From Rummeliibacillus pycnus_A (GTDB lineage: Bacteria > Bacillota > Bacilli > Bacillales_A > Planococcaceae): 64,000 nt of DNA. The position numbers and the translations under genes were made by a program. The stretch covers positions 2,046,001 to 2,110,000 of the forward strand of contig NZ_CP132291.1 of the NCBI RefSeq assembly GCF_044359855.1, given 5' to 3'. The notes beneath the pieces are model-generated. The model saw nothing but the letters and a program-made list of their open reading frames with translations. It had not been told where the DNA came from and did no database searches. Positions 53,544 through 62,208 of this stretch are shown here, one piece after another; the first letter of the stretch is position 1; the number at the start of each line of letters is the position of its first letter.

Positions 53544-54542
53544 ATGGGAATAAAGGTATTACAGCCAGGTATGTTGGCAACCATTCAAGACCTAGGAAGA
53601 TACGGACTACAGAAGTTTGGTGTTATCGTAGGGGGAGCGATGGATTCAATTTCCTTACGAATTGCGAATTTACTTGTTGGAAATTCGGAAGGAGAAGGAG
53701 CGCTTGAGGTGACACTTTATGGAACTACCCTTTTATTTGAAAGTGATGAACTGATTGCGATTACAGGTGGTAATTTACAACCTTCAATAGATGGAATTCA
53801 AGTACCAATGTGGCGACCACTTTTGATTCGAAAAGGATCCGTTTTAAAATTTAATGCCGCGATTAGTGGCTGCCGGGCATATGTATCATTTGGTGGTGGA
53901 ATTCAAGTACCAAAAGTGATGAGCAGTAAAAGCACCTACTTACGTGCTGGGATTGGTGGCTTTCAAGGAAGAAAATTGCAAAAGAATGATGTCTTTGAAT
54001 GTGAGAAACGAACAGAATTAGGAGAGGATCTTTTTAATCAATTACAAGAGGAGACAACAAACCTTCCCTGGTCAGTTTATTACCCATCTTTTGTTACATT
54101 TAAGAAAACTCAAACAATCCGTATAATACGAGGTTCTGAATATCAGCATTTTAATGAGGAAAATTTTAAAAAATTCTTTTCAACTCCTTACACCATCACA
54201 ACACACGCAGATCGAATGGGCTATCGATTGGAAGGAGAGGCAATCCAATTAAAAGAGCCATTTGAATTATTATCTGAAGGGGTTACATTTGGAACGATTC
54301 AAATGCCCTCCAATGGACAACCAATTATTTTGATGGCGGATCGACAAACCACTGGTGGATACCCTAAAATTGGCCAAGTAATTTCCGCAGATTTACCTTC
54401 ATTAGCTCAAATGCAAGCAAATGATCGTGTATATTTTAAAGAGGTCACTCTTGAAGAAGCTCAATGTGCATTAATTCATCAAGATAAAGAACTAAATGAG
54501 TTGGCATTTGGACTCCGTTTAAAAAGGTTACAACAAATGTGA
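53544..54542 (+). CDS. pxpC: 5-oxoprolinase subunit PxpC (KipA)
   Basis: A 332-residue biotin-dependent-carboxylase-like protein with PGMLATIQDLGRYGLQKFGVIVGGAMD, SFGGGIQVPKVMSSKSTYLRAGIGGF, THADRMGYRLEG and ILMADRQTTGGYPKIGQV, all family-typical. AGGAG precedes the ATG. In the enzyme it pairs with PxpB; in B. subtilis KipA counteracts KipI. Ends at a bidirectional terminator shared with kipR. Confidence 0.95.
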   Translation: MGIKVLQPGMLATIQDLGRYGLQKFGVIVGGAMDSISLRIANLLVGNSEGEGALEVTLYGTTLLFESDELIAITGGNLQPSIDGIQVPMWRPLLIRKGSVLKFNAAISGCRAYVSFGGGIQVPKVMSSKSTYLRAGIGGFQGRKLQKNDVFECEKRTELGEDLFNQLQEETTNLPWSVYYPSFVTFKKTQTIRIIRGSEYQHFNEENFKKFFSTPYTITTHADRMGYRLEGEAIQLKEPFELLSEGVTFGTIQMPSNGQPIILMADRQTTGGYPKIGQVISADLPSLAQMQANDRVYFKEVTLEEAQCALIHQDKELNELAFGLRLKRLQQM

Positions 54543-54545
54543 GTA

Positions 54546-54582
54546 AAAAAGAGGCACCATTCTGACAAGAGGCGCCTCTTTC
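54546..54582. terminator. Bidirectional terminator between pxpC and kipR
   Basis: AAAGAGGC (54548-54555) pairs with GCCTCTTT (54574-54581) and lies between convergent stops only 40 bases apart. Confidence 0.85.
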
Positions 54583-55341
54583 TTAATGCTGTTCATAGCC
54601 CATCTGTTTAGAAATCTCTGCTGTAGCCTTCTTTAGTTTCTCAACCAAGATTTCAACATTTCCCCCTTGATAATTGGCCTCCAGTCCTGCGATACTCATA
54701 CCTGCAATGACTTCTCCTTTATGATCGAAAATCGGTGCAGCAATAGCAGATGTATAGTTTTCTAATTCTGAATGGCTGATTGTATAACCAAGTTCTCTCG
54801 CCTGCACAATAGTTTCATAAAGTTTATCCTTATCAGTAATGGTCCCCGTGGCAAACGATGTAAGTTCTATCGATTCGAGATATTTTTTTATTTCAGTATC
54901 CGGTAAAAAGGATAAGATAGCACGAGAACATGCCCCTGCATAAAGAGGACTTTTTCTACCGATTGCTGTATAGAGTCGAACTTTTTGCTTCGTATCCACT
55001 TTCTCGATATAAATAGCTTCGTGACCATCTCGAACAATTAAATTAATCGCTTCTTTTATATCATTATGTAACTCATTCATAATTGGATATGCAATTTTCC
55101 GCACATCCAGGCGCATTGAAACTAGATGTCCAAATTTAAGGAAGAGAATACCCAACCGATATTTTGCATCAGTTCCCTTTTCTAAAAATTCCATCTCCTC
55201 TAAAGATTTTAACATGCGGAAAACAGAGGTTTTAGGAATTCCTGATAACTCAATTATTTCTTGAAATGACAGTTCAGTATAATCGATAAATAGATTTAAT
55301 ATGTCCATTGAACGGACAACCGTTTTATTTTTATTTGTCAA
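54583..55341 (-). CDS. kipR: IclR-family transcriptional regulator KipR
   Basis: A 252-residue IclR protein: N-terminal winged helix with LSFQEIIELSGIPKTSVFRMLKSLEEMEFLEKG, then the effector domain with YIEKVDTKQKVRLYTAIGRKSPLYAGACSRAILSFLP and IAAPIFDHKGEVIAGMSIAGL. In B. subtilis KipR represses the ycs-kip operon. Convergent to pxpC, it most likely controls both divergent pxp transcripts. Confidence 0.92.
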   Translation of the reverse strand: MTNKNKTVVRSMDILNLFIDYTELSFQEIIELSGIPKTSVFRMLKSLEEMEFLEKGTDAKYRLGILFLKFGHLVSMRLDVRKIAYPIMNELHNDIKEAINLIVRDGHEAIYIEKVDTKQKVRLYTAIGRKSPLYAGACSRAILSFLPDTEIKKYLESIELTSFATGTITDKDKLYETIVQARELGYTISHSELENYTSAIAAPIFDHKGEVIAGMSIAGLEANYQGGNVEILVEKLKKATAEISKQMGYEQH

Positions 55342-55516
55342 TTCAGGTTTGTCTTCCTTTCGTTACAAGCTTTAATCAATCTAATCATAATCTATCTTAT
55401 CCCAAATATACATTAATTTTAAAAAAAGAAACTCGAACAATGAAAAATTGAATCCGAAAGCGGAGAAATTTCATATTACTATGCCTTTGAAAATTCTCTT
55501 CAAATGCAAAAGAAAA

Positions 55517-55540
55517 CAACAACCTTGTAGGATGTTGCCT
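55517..55540 (-). terminator. Terminator after rlmCD
   Basis: CAACAACC/GGATGTTG stem with one mismatch, followed on the minus strand by TTTTCTTTT, just past the stop at 55554. Confidence 0.8.
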
Positions 55541-55553
55541 TCTTAAATAAGCA

Positions 55554-56924
55554 TTAGTTATCTTCTTTTAAAATAAGTTGAGAGACACACTCAACATGTG
55601 CCGTATGCGGAAACATATCCACAGGCTGAACTTCCTGTGTCTTATATCCGCCATCTTCAAGAATCCGTAAATCCCTCGCTAGTGTAGCGGGATTACATGA
55701 TACATAAACAATTCGTTTTGGACGTTGTTCTAAAATCGTCTTTAACAACGCTTCGTCGCAGCCTTTTCTCGGTGGGTCTACCATGAGGACGTCTGCTGTT
55801 TTGCCTTCTTTGTACCAGCGTGGGATAACTTCTTCTGCTGGCCCTGCTTCGAAGTATGTGTTGTTTAGGCTGTTTAGTTTAGCGTTGCGCTTCGCATCTT
55901 CTATTGCTTGTGGGACAATTTCGACGCCCATTACGTATTTCGCTTTTTTCGCCATGAATAGTGAGATAGTACCGATACCGCAATAAGCATCGATGACTGT
56001 TTCTTTACCTGTAAGTTGTGCATAGTCTAATGCTTGTTTGTACAAAACTTCAGTTTGAATTGGGTTTACTTGATAGAATGAACGAGCTGAAATTTCAAAA
56101 CGTACGTCACCAATATGATCTTCAATTGTATCTTGTCCCCATAGGTTGATGGTTTCATTGCCGAAGATCACGTTTGTTGTTTCGGTATTAATGTTTTGCA
56201 TAATGGATTTTACATTCGGGACAAGCTTGCGGATGAGTGCAATCGCTTCTTCTGCTTGTGGGAATTTACGTTTTTTTGTAACGAGTACAATCATCACTTC
56301 ATCTGTTGCCCGTGCTTTACGAACGACAACGTGACGTAGCATCCCTTGTTTTGTTTCTTCGTTATATGGTTTAATGCCCAGTTTCCAAAGTTGTGGTTTT
56401 AATCCTTCCAAAATTGCATCTGCTTCTGGTGTTTGAATGAGGCAACGTTCTGTATCAACAATAGCGTGTGATTTTGTTTTATAAAATCCTGCAATTGGCA
56501 CATCACCGTTTAAACCAAATGGGATTTGAGCTTTGTTTCGATAATTCCATGGGTTATCCATCCCTTTTACTGGATGAACCGGTACATCGATTTTGCCGAT
56601 TCGCTTCATAACATCACGAACCATCTTTTCTTTCCATTTCATTTGTCCTTCATAAGAAAGGTGTTGTAGTTGGCAACCACCACATTGTGAAAATATGGGA
56701 CATGGTGCTTCTACTCGATCTGGTGAAGATTCTTCAATATGGATGATTTTTGCAAAGCCATAGTTTTTTAATGTTTTTAAAACATGAACTTCTGCTTTTT
56801 CATCAGGAAGTCCGCCTTGGATAAAGAGCGGATAGCCATCTACTTTTGCGACGCCTGCCCCGTCATGTGTTAAATCTTCTATATAAACCGATAATCGGTC
56901 ATTTTTCTTTACTGGTGCTGTCAT
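55554..56924 (-). CDS. rlmCD: 23S rRNA (uracil-C5)-methyltransferase, RlmCD/RumA type
   Basis: A 456-residue protein: N-terminal TRAM domain (KNDRLSVYIEDLTHDGAGVAKVDGYPLFI), an iron-sulfur cysteine set in CPIFSQCGGCQLQHLSYEGQ, and a SAM-dependent domain with VIDAYCGIGTISLFMA, VDPPRKGCDEALL and the nucleophile cysteine in YVSCNPATLARD. The B. subtilis orthologue YefA methylates U747 and U1939. The ATG at 56924 has GGAGG eight bases upstream. Confidence 0.93.
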   Translation of the reverse strand: MTAPVKKNDRLSVYIEDLTHDGAGVAKVDGYPLFIQGGLPDEKAEVHVLKTLKNYGFAKIIHIEESSPDRVEAPCPIFSQCGGCQLQHLSYEGQMKWKEKMVRDVMKRIGKIDVPVHPVKGMDNPWNYRNKAQIPFGLNGDVPIAGFYKTKSHAIVDTERCLIQTPEADAILEGLKPQLWKLGIKPYNEETKQGMLRHVVVRKARATDEVMIVLVTKKRKFPQAEEAIALIRKLVPNVKSIMQNINTETTNVIFGNETINLWGQDTIEDHIGDVRFEISARSFYQVNPIQTEVLYKQALDYAQLTGKETVIDAYCGIGTISLFMAKKAKYVMGVEIVPQAIEDAKRNAKLNSLNNTYFEAGPAEEVIPRWYKEGKTADVLMVDPPRKGCDEALLKTILEQRPKRIVYVSCNPATLARDLRILEDGGYKTQEVQPVDMFPHTAHVECVSQLILKEDN

Positions 56925-56975
56925 TCGTGCATCCTCCGTTTCAGTTCTTCTATTGTAACATGACACAAGCAAAGA

Positions 56976-57008
56976 AAAAATCCAAGAGCATATGATTGCC
57001 CTTGGACT
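56976..57008 (-). terminator. Terminator after the cyd operon
   Basis: CCAAGAGC (56981-56988) pairs with GCCCTTGG (56997-57004) and is followed on the minus strand by ATTTTTT, six bases beyond the cydS stop. Confidence 0.85.
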
Positions 57009-57013
57009 CCTTT

Positions 57014-57124
57014 TTATTTTTCATCTTTGGTTACTGCTCCATCTTTTGAAGCAACGTAAAAGCCAATGACAATTGCGACAATTACTACAATAAATGGTCC
57101 ATAGAAAATAAGAAAGTGTTCCAT
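57014..57124 (-). CDS. cydS: CydS-like small subunit of cytochrome bd
   Basis: A 36-residue single-helix membrane protein starting MEHFLIFYGPFIVVIVAIV with a short charged tail (SKDGAVTKDEK). AAGGGGG lies nine bases before the ATG, which sits 15 bases after cydB. It resembles in size, position and sequence pattern the CydS subunit seen in the Geobacillus cytochrome bd structure and the B. subtilis ythC product. Expected to stabilise heme b595/CydA in the complex. Confidence 0.85.
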   Translation of the reverse strand: MEHFLIFYGPFIVVIVAIVIGFYVASKDGAVTKDEK

Positions 57125-57139
57125 TTGGCTTTTCCCCCT

Positions 57140-58165
57140 TTAAGCATGGTGATCTCCTTTACCTCGTACATAATCCTTATCGAATAAAAACAATTTCAGT
57201 ACTAAATACAATGATGGAATTAGTAACAAGAGCCCTAGAACAAATACAACTACTAAAGAAATTGCCATCGCCTGATTTGTAAATGAATCGTATAAAGTAA
57301 GGAATGGATAAAGCAAGTATGGATAATGTGATATGCCATAGCCAAAGAATGCAAATGCAAATTGCCCAATCAAAAGCCATACTGCAAGGCCATAATTGCG
57401 TTTTATACTTAAACACCCAACAGTAATAACAAACATAACGGCTGAAATGGCAAATAAGTACCAAAAATCAATCATTCTGTTAAAATGTTCTATATTATGC
57501 TTTCGTAGCTCTACCATAATCCCAACTACCGAAATAGCTAATGGTACAGCCCAAATAAGTGCATATTTCCGTAATAACTCCGTTGCTTCTCTATCCCCTG
57601 CTGCATTTGCATACCAAGTAAGAAATGTAGCGGAGATATAAAGAACGGCTGCTAACGCTAGCACAACAATACTCCATGTCAATGAACTCGTAAATAATGC
57701 CCCATAATCGAGTACAGGCTGATTATCGGTAATTGTCACAAAACCACCTTCAGAAATTGTCAATACTACAGATAATGATGCCGGTATTAACAGTCCTGCC
57801 ATGCCATACATGAAGGAATAACCTTTATGCCCCCTTGAACCATATGATTCAAATGCATAGTAGCTTCCTCGAATAGCTAGTAATACAAGTGCTATACTTG
57901 CGGGTACCAGTAAAGTTGTGCCATAGAAGTAAGCTGTTTTAGGGAAGAACCCGACAACCCCAACAAAGAAGAATACTAAAAATACATTGGTAATTTCCCA
58001 TACTGGTGATAAATAACGTTGGATAATATTTGTTAAAATATGTTTTTTACCAATTAGCAAGCTATATGCATTAAAGAATCCTGCACCAAAATCAATTGAA
58101 CCGATAATCAAATAACCGAATAAAAATAACCACAATACGGAGATACCAAGTACTTCTAAACTCAT
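57140..58165 (-). CDS. cydB: Cytochrome bd ubiquinol/menaquinol oxidase subunit II
   Basis: A 341-residue CydB with about nine membrane segments, beginning MSLEVLGISVLWLFLFGYLIIGSIDFGAGFF (conserved first helix) and including SPVWEITNVFLVFFFVG. It forms the quinol oxidase heterodimer with CydA. It overlaps cydA by four bases and is followed by cydS. Sequence is of the Bacillus YthB type. Confidence 0.93.
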   Translation of the reverse strand: MSLEVLGISVLWLFLFGYLIIGSIDFGAGFFNAYSLLIGKKHILTNIIQRYLSPVWEITNVFLVFFFVGVVGFFPKTAYFYGTTLLVPASIALVLLAIRGSYYAFESYGSRGHKGYSFMYGMAGLLIPASLSVVLTISEGGFVTITDNQPVLDYGALFTSSLTWSIVVLALAAVLYISATFLTWYANAAGDREATELLRKYALIWAVPLAISVVGIMVELRKHNIEHFNRMIDFWYLFAISAVMFVITVGCLSIKRNYGLAVWLLIGQFAFAFFGYGISHYPYLLYPFLTLYDSFTNQAMAISLVVVFVLGLLLLIPSLYLVLKLFLFDKDYVRGKGDHHA

Positions 58166-59508
58166 GAAATACCACCATCCTTTTCAGCATGACGATCTGC
58201 AATTTCCCGTTCAATCGGATTCTTTTTGAACATACGCCGTAATACCACAACACTGCCGATTCCAAGGATCAGATACACCAGGCAGAATAGCAGTAACATT
58301 AAATCGACGTGCTGACTAGAAGTAGCCGCTTCTGCTACTTTCATATAATGCACTAAAATCCACGGTTGTCGCCCAACTTCTGCTAACCACCAGCCCGCTT
58401 CAATCGCAATAACAGATAATGGGCCACCAACAACCACGATCCATCGGAACCATCTTGAATGGATAAAACGCCATCTTCTTAACTTACCAATCACATATAC
58501 AGCTGAAACGCCAACCATGAAGAAGCCAATTGTAACCATTAAGTCAAATAAGAAATGTATATAAAGTGGCGGTGTTTCATCTTTTGGGAACTCATTTAAC
58601 CCTGTCACCTCTGAAAATGGGTTGTAATGTGCTAAAAAACTTAAAGCGTATGGAATTCGGATAGCATATTTTACTTCTTCCCCATCCCGAATACCGAACA
58701 CCAGTAGCGACGCACCTTCTTCTGTTTCAAAATGCCATTCGGCAGCCGCTAATTTTTCTGGTTGATACTCTACTAAATATTTTGCAGAGAAATCCCCGAC
58801 CACAGCAGTTCCAATTGAAAACACTAAACCGAGTTTCATGAATAAGTACAATGATTTTTTGTGATACACATGATTAGAGCCTTTTAACATTCTGAATGCA
58901 GCAATAGCTGCTAACACAAATGCCGTAGTCATATAAGCTGTAAGTAACACGTGACCCACTTTTGTCGGCATAGCTGGGGTGAACATCGCTACAAGCGGTT
59001 GAATGTTTACTAACTGCCCATCGACTATTTCAAATCCTCGTGGCGCATTCATGAAAGCATTGACCATTGTGATAAAGATAGCTGACATAGAAGCACCAAC
59101 AGCGACGGGGATTAATAATAAGAAATGTTTCTTTTGATTTTCGAAGCGATCCCAAGTATATAAGTAAATACCTAAGAAAATGGCTTCAAAGAAGAAGGCG
59201 AAAGTTTCCATAAAGAGTGGTAAAGCAATTACATTACCAGCCAACTGCATAAAATTTGGCCATAAAAGAGATAATTGTAATCCAATCGCTGTACCTGTAA
59301 CGACACCGACCGCTACAGTAATGACAAAACCTCTTGCAATACGTCTAGCTAGCAAAATATAGTGTTCATCCTTCTTTTTGATACCGATCCACTGAGCAAT
59401 CATTATCATTAACGGAACACCGACACCAATTGTGGCGTAAATAATATGAAATGTTAAAGTAGCCTCTGTTAAAAGGCGGCTAAAAAAAACCGCATGATCA
59501 TTAATCAT
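58162..59508 (-). CDS. cydA: Cytochrome bd ubiquinol/menaquinol oxidase subunit I
   Basis: A 448-residue CydA. It starts MINDHAVFFSRLLTEATLTFHIIYATIGVGVPL with the axial His of the first helix, and carries the GRQPWILVHYMKVAEAAT motif (quinol/heme region) near residue 385. The length indicates the short Q-loop form of Firmicutes. It carries out four-electron reduction of O2 with high affinity. AAGGAGG overlaps the stop of the preceding 31-residue ORF, so the two are coupled. Confidence 0.95.
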   Translation of the reverse strand: MINDHAVFFSRLLTEATLTFHIIYATIGVGVPLMIMIAQWIGIKKKDEHYILLARRIARGFVITVAVGVVTGTAIGLQLSLLWPNFMQLAGNVIALPLFMETFAFFFEAIFLGIYLYTWDRFENQKKHFLLLIPVAVGASMSAIFITMVNAFMNAPRGFEIVDGQLVNIQPLVAMFTPAMPTKVGHVLLTAYMTTAFVLAAIAAFRMLKGSNHVYHKKSLYLFMKLGLVFSIGTAVVGDFSAKYLVEYQPEKLAAAEWHFETEEGASLLVFGIRDGEEVKYAIRIPYALSFLAHYNPFSEVTGLNEFPKDETPPLYIHFLFDLMVTIGFFMVGVSAVYVIGKLRRWRFIHSRWFRWIVVVGGPLSVIAIEAGWWLAEVGRQPWILVHYMKVAEAATSSQHVDLMLLLFCLVYLILGIGSVVVLRRMFKKNPIEREIADRHAEKDGGIS

Positions 59509-59520
59509 TCTTAAACCTCC

Positions 59521-59616
59521 TTAATGTCCAAAAATTCTCCCTAAGATCGATATCAGCATAATGCCCGCAACAATAAAACTAGTCCAAATCAACTTTTTCT
59601 CGTGTTGTTTATACAT
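59521..59616 (-). CDS. 31-residue single-helix membrane micro-protein upstream of cydA
   Basis: AAGGAGAG lies six bases before an ATG that opens a 31-codon frame: a basic start (MYKQHEKKLIW), one hydrophobic helix (TSFIVAGIMLISILG) and a short RIFGH end. Its stop TAA merges with the cydA ribosome binding site, as expected for a translated leader gene. I do not recognise the family. It could be an extra oxidase subunit, an assembly factor or a coupling leader peptide. Confidence 0.65.
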   Translation of the reverse strand: MYKQHEKKLIWTSFIVAGIMLISILGRIFGH

Positions 59617-59726
59617 GATTCTCTCCTTCACTTCGTAATATACGCACGAAAAAATACTTTCTTACCTCTATTCTTGACAAATTAAGGACGTATTCACGAT
59701 TAAGATATGGGGAAAATATAAAAATC

Positions 59727-60316
59727 ATGAACGCTGTGAAATCTACTCAAAAAATTACGTTATTTATAATTAATAAATGTCTACCTCACCATATTCAAAA
59801 AGGAAAATATAAAAACCCACAGCAGCTACAAGACCATGTTGTTCTAGAACAAGACGAGGCTATTTTAGAATTTAGTTCTTCAATTTTTAAAGAAGGGTTT
59901 TTATCTAAAAGGAAAAAGAAATTATTGTTGTTGTCGTTGCACATGTTACGAAATGCCCTTACTGCATTGATAAACATACAAATAACGCTAAATACTTACC
60001 TAGACACTTCACTTCAAGAATTAATGGAAGCTGCTTATGTAACACTGTAGTAGAAGCTGGTAGTGGAGTAACACATAGTACTAATATGTGCAATGCACTC
60101 AAAGATAATTCAGATGAGGATTTATATAAGCGTTCAAATTTAAAATATCTTGCACAACTTGGCAAAGATGCTGAAGCCTTTAAGAATTATGCTCACTTTA
60201 GCAACAACGCTTTAAAAGAGGGACCTCTATCAGTTAAATTGAAAAAACCATCGCAGTTGCTACTGCAGGCGCCTCTTATACACATTCGGCAATATGATTC
60301 TAGCTACAACGAATAA
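59727..60316 (+). pseudogene. Frameshifted AhpD/carboxymuconolactone-decarboxylase-like gene
   Basis: Pieces of one protein appear in alternating frames: VVLEQDEAILEFSSSIFKEGF (frame of 59727), then EIIVVVVAHVTKCPYCIDKHTNNAK (other frame, with the AhpD CxxC), then TSLQELMEAAYVT (first frame again), then VVEAGSGVTHSTNMCNALKD and LYKRSNLKYLAQLGKDAEAF, then TIAVATAGASYTHSAI in the third frame. At least four frameshifts are needed to read through, so it is inactive. The intact family is a peroxidase-like two-domain protein. Confidence 0.85.
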
Positions 60317-60335
60317 GGTTAAAAATGAAAATGCA

Positions 60336-60378
60336 AAAAGGCTAGAAAGTGTTTCATACACTTTCTAGCCTTTTGTAT
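60336..60378. terminator. Bidirectional terminator between pseudogene and dagK
   Basis: A 17-base perfect stem with arms 60336-60352 and 60358-60374 (core GGCTAGAAAGTGT), A and T rich at both ends. Confidence 0.92.
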
Positions 60379-60385
60379 CTTACAT

Positions 60386-61303
60386 TTAATCCTCTATTCG
60401 ATCGATTTCACGAATTTCATTAATTGGCACAAACAATTCAATATGACGTTTTAGGTTTATAAAATCTGCTGGTGCATCACCACCGTATTCACCATCTAAG
60501 TTTAGTTGTATTTTTTCATCCGATGTGATCTTCAGTTCCTTTGCCTTCGCATAAATGATATGAGAATCTTTCATATGTTCTCCTCTACTTGCAAGCGTAA
60601 CGATTTTCACAAAATCTGCTACATTACATTTTTTCAAGATAAACACAGAAAATAATCCATCATTAAGACTCGCATCCGGAGCAAGTTTTTCAAATCCACC
60701 AACTGAATTCGTTAAAGCGATTAGCACCATCATTGCTTCATCGTCAAAAACTTTTCCGTCATATTCAATACGCATCTTAGTTGCTTTGATGGATGGTAAC
60801 ATTTCAATACCCTTTAAATAATATGCAAGTTGGCCTAATACCGTTTTTAGTTTACTTGGCACTTCGTAAGTTAGTTCGGTAATGCGCCCCCCACCAGCAA
60901 TATTGATAAAATAGCGATCATTTACACGACCAACATCTACAGGAATGCTATCGCCCGCAATAATAATATCAACCGCTTTGTCAATGTCGCGTGGAATACG
61001 TACTGCACGGGCAAAATCATTTGTAGTTCCCATCGGAATTAATCCGATTTTTGGTCTATCTTCAAATTCACTAACACCTGCGACGACTTCATTTAAAGTA
61101 CCGTCACCACCTACAGCGATGATGATATCAAATTCTCTTTCGACTGCATCTTTAGCAGCAGTAGTTGCATCGCCTTCACATGTTGTCGCATGACAAGATG
61201 TTTCGTAGCCTGCAACTTCTAATTTTGCTAATACTTCAGGTAAGTGTTTTTTGAAAACTTCGCGACCTGAAGTTGGATTATAAATGATACGTGCTCGCTT
61301 CAT
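60386..61303 (-). CDS. dagK: Diacylglycerol kinase DagK
   Basis: A 305-residue soluble lipid kinase: MKRARIIYNPTSGRE, the nucleotide motif GGDGTLNEVVAG, GLIPMGTTNDFARA and the C-terminal IQLNLDGEYGGDAPADF. B. subtilis DagK (YerQ) recycles diacylglycerol from lipoteichoic acid synthesis. The neighbourhood rlmCD-dagK-gatB matches the B. subtilis arrangement, with extra genes inserted here. Confidence 0.95.
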   Translation of the reverse strand: MKRARIIYNPTSGREVFKKHLPEVLAKLEVAGYETSCHATTCEGDATTAAKDAVEREFDIIIAVGGDGTLNEVVAGVSEFEDRPKIGLIPMGTTNDFARAVRIPRDIDKAVDIIIAGDSIPVDVGRVNDRYFINIAGGGRITELTYEVPSKLKTVLGQLAYYLKGIEMLPSIKATKMRIEYDGKVFDDEAMMVLIALTNSVGGFEKLAPDASLNDGLFSVFILKKCNVADFVKIVTLASRGEHMKDSHIIYAKAKELKITSDEKIQLNLDGEYGGDAPADFINLKRHIELFVPINEIREIDRIED

Positions 61304-61388
61304 AGTTATACCTTCCTACTCTCGATATTTCTAATATATATGTTAACGAACTCTTTAAGAAATTGTTCCCTTACTATAAAATGCAGAA

Positions 61389-61430
61389 AACAGGCTGTCT
61401 CGTTTCGTATAAGTTTAGAGGCAGCCGTTC
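61389..61430 (-). terminator. Probable terminator after the thioredoxin-like gene
   Basis: CAGGCTGTCTC (61391-61401) and GAGGCAGCCG (61418-61427) can pair; the minus-strand tail reads TGTTTTC. About 75 bases beyond the stop. Confidence 0.55.
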
Positions 61431-61502
61431 TGTGGAATTCGTTTTAATTATGGACCTTCATATATTTTATACCGAAGTAGACATGTACTGCAAATCTCCA
61501 TG

Positions 61503-62063
61503 TTACGAAAGCGCTAAAATAAGTGCTCTACTAATATCTTCATAGACCCATCCCCAGAATTGTTCATTTGTTGCATTTTCTTCTGTAATACCTGCAAATA
61601 ATGCCTTTTGCTTATCTGCAAATGTTGGATCATCCTGTGCTGGCAGTTCGCTTTTCTTTTTTAATACATATTCTTGCAACTGCGGTGCACGAGGTCCCCA
61701 TTTACCAATAACATTTCCTTCATCATTTAAAAAGAGATAGACTGGAATAGAACGGCCACCATTCGTTAAATATTGATCAATCAGTTCTAAATTTTGATCG
61801 CGGAATACTGCTCTTACCTCCAAATCTGCCTCTTCAGCAATGCGACGAATTATCGGGTTGTTCATCATCGCATCTCCACACCAATCTTCTGTAATGGCTA
61901 ATATATGTGGCTTTTTTTCGTTCAATAAAGATAGAAAATGTTCATCCTGTGGCAATTGGAAATTACTATAAACATTAAAGCTTTCTTCTTTTAATGCTGT
62001 CATTTGTTCCATGTAATCTTTGATGGGAAGACCTTCTTTAAAATATTGCTGCTCTGTTTTCAT
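61503..62063 (-). CDS. Thioredoxin-family protein with a single active-site cysteine
   Basis: A 186-residue thioredoxin-fold protein (Thioredoxin_9-like). The active-site region reads ITEDWCGDAMMNNPIIRRIAE, so the usual second cysteine (WCGDC) is Ala, leaving one cysteine. It keeps the cis-Pro region SIPVYLFLNDEGN. A monothiol mechanism or non-redox role is possible. Preceded by GGAGGG; monocistronic. Confidence 0.85.
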   Translation of the reverse strand: MKTEQQYFKEGLPIKDYMEQMTALKEESFNVYSNFQLPQDEHFLSLLNEKKPHILAITEDWCGDAMMNNPIIRRIAEEADLEVRAVFRDQNLELIDQYLTNGGRSIPVYLFLNDEGNVIGKWGPRAPQLQEYVLKKKSELPAQDDPTFADKQKALFAGITEENATNEQFWGWVYEDISRALILALS

Positions 62064-62208
62064 ATTAAATCCCTCCTTCTATCAGTGTAATAGGTTCTCA
62101 TTTTTTTCGCAAAGCTACAAGCTTAAGAGTTTGAAAATTCCATCATTTGTTTGTGAACAAATATTTCTGTAGTATTATTCAAAGATATCAAGAAAGGAAT
62201 GAAATCCG

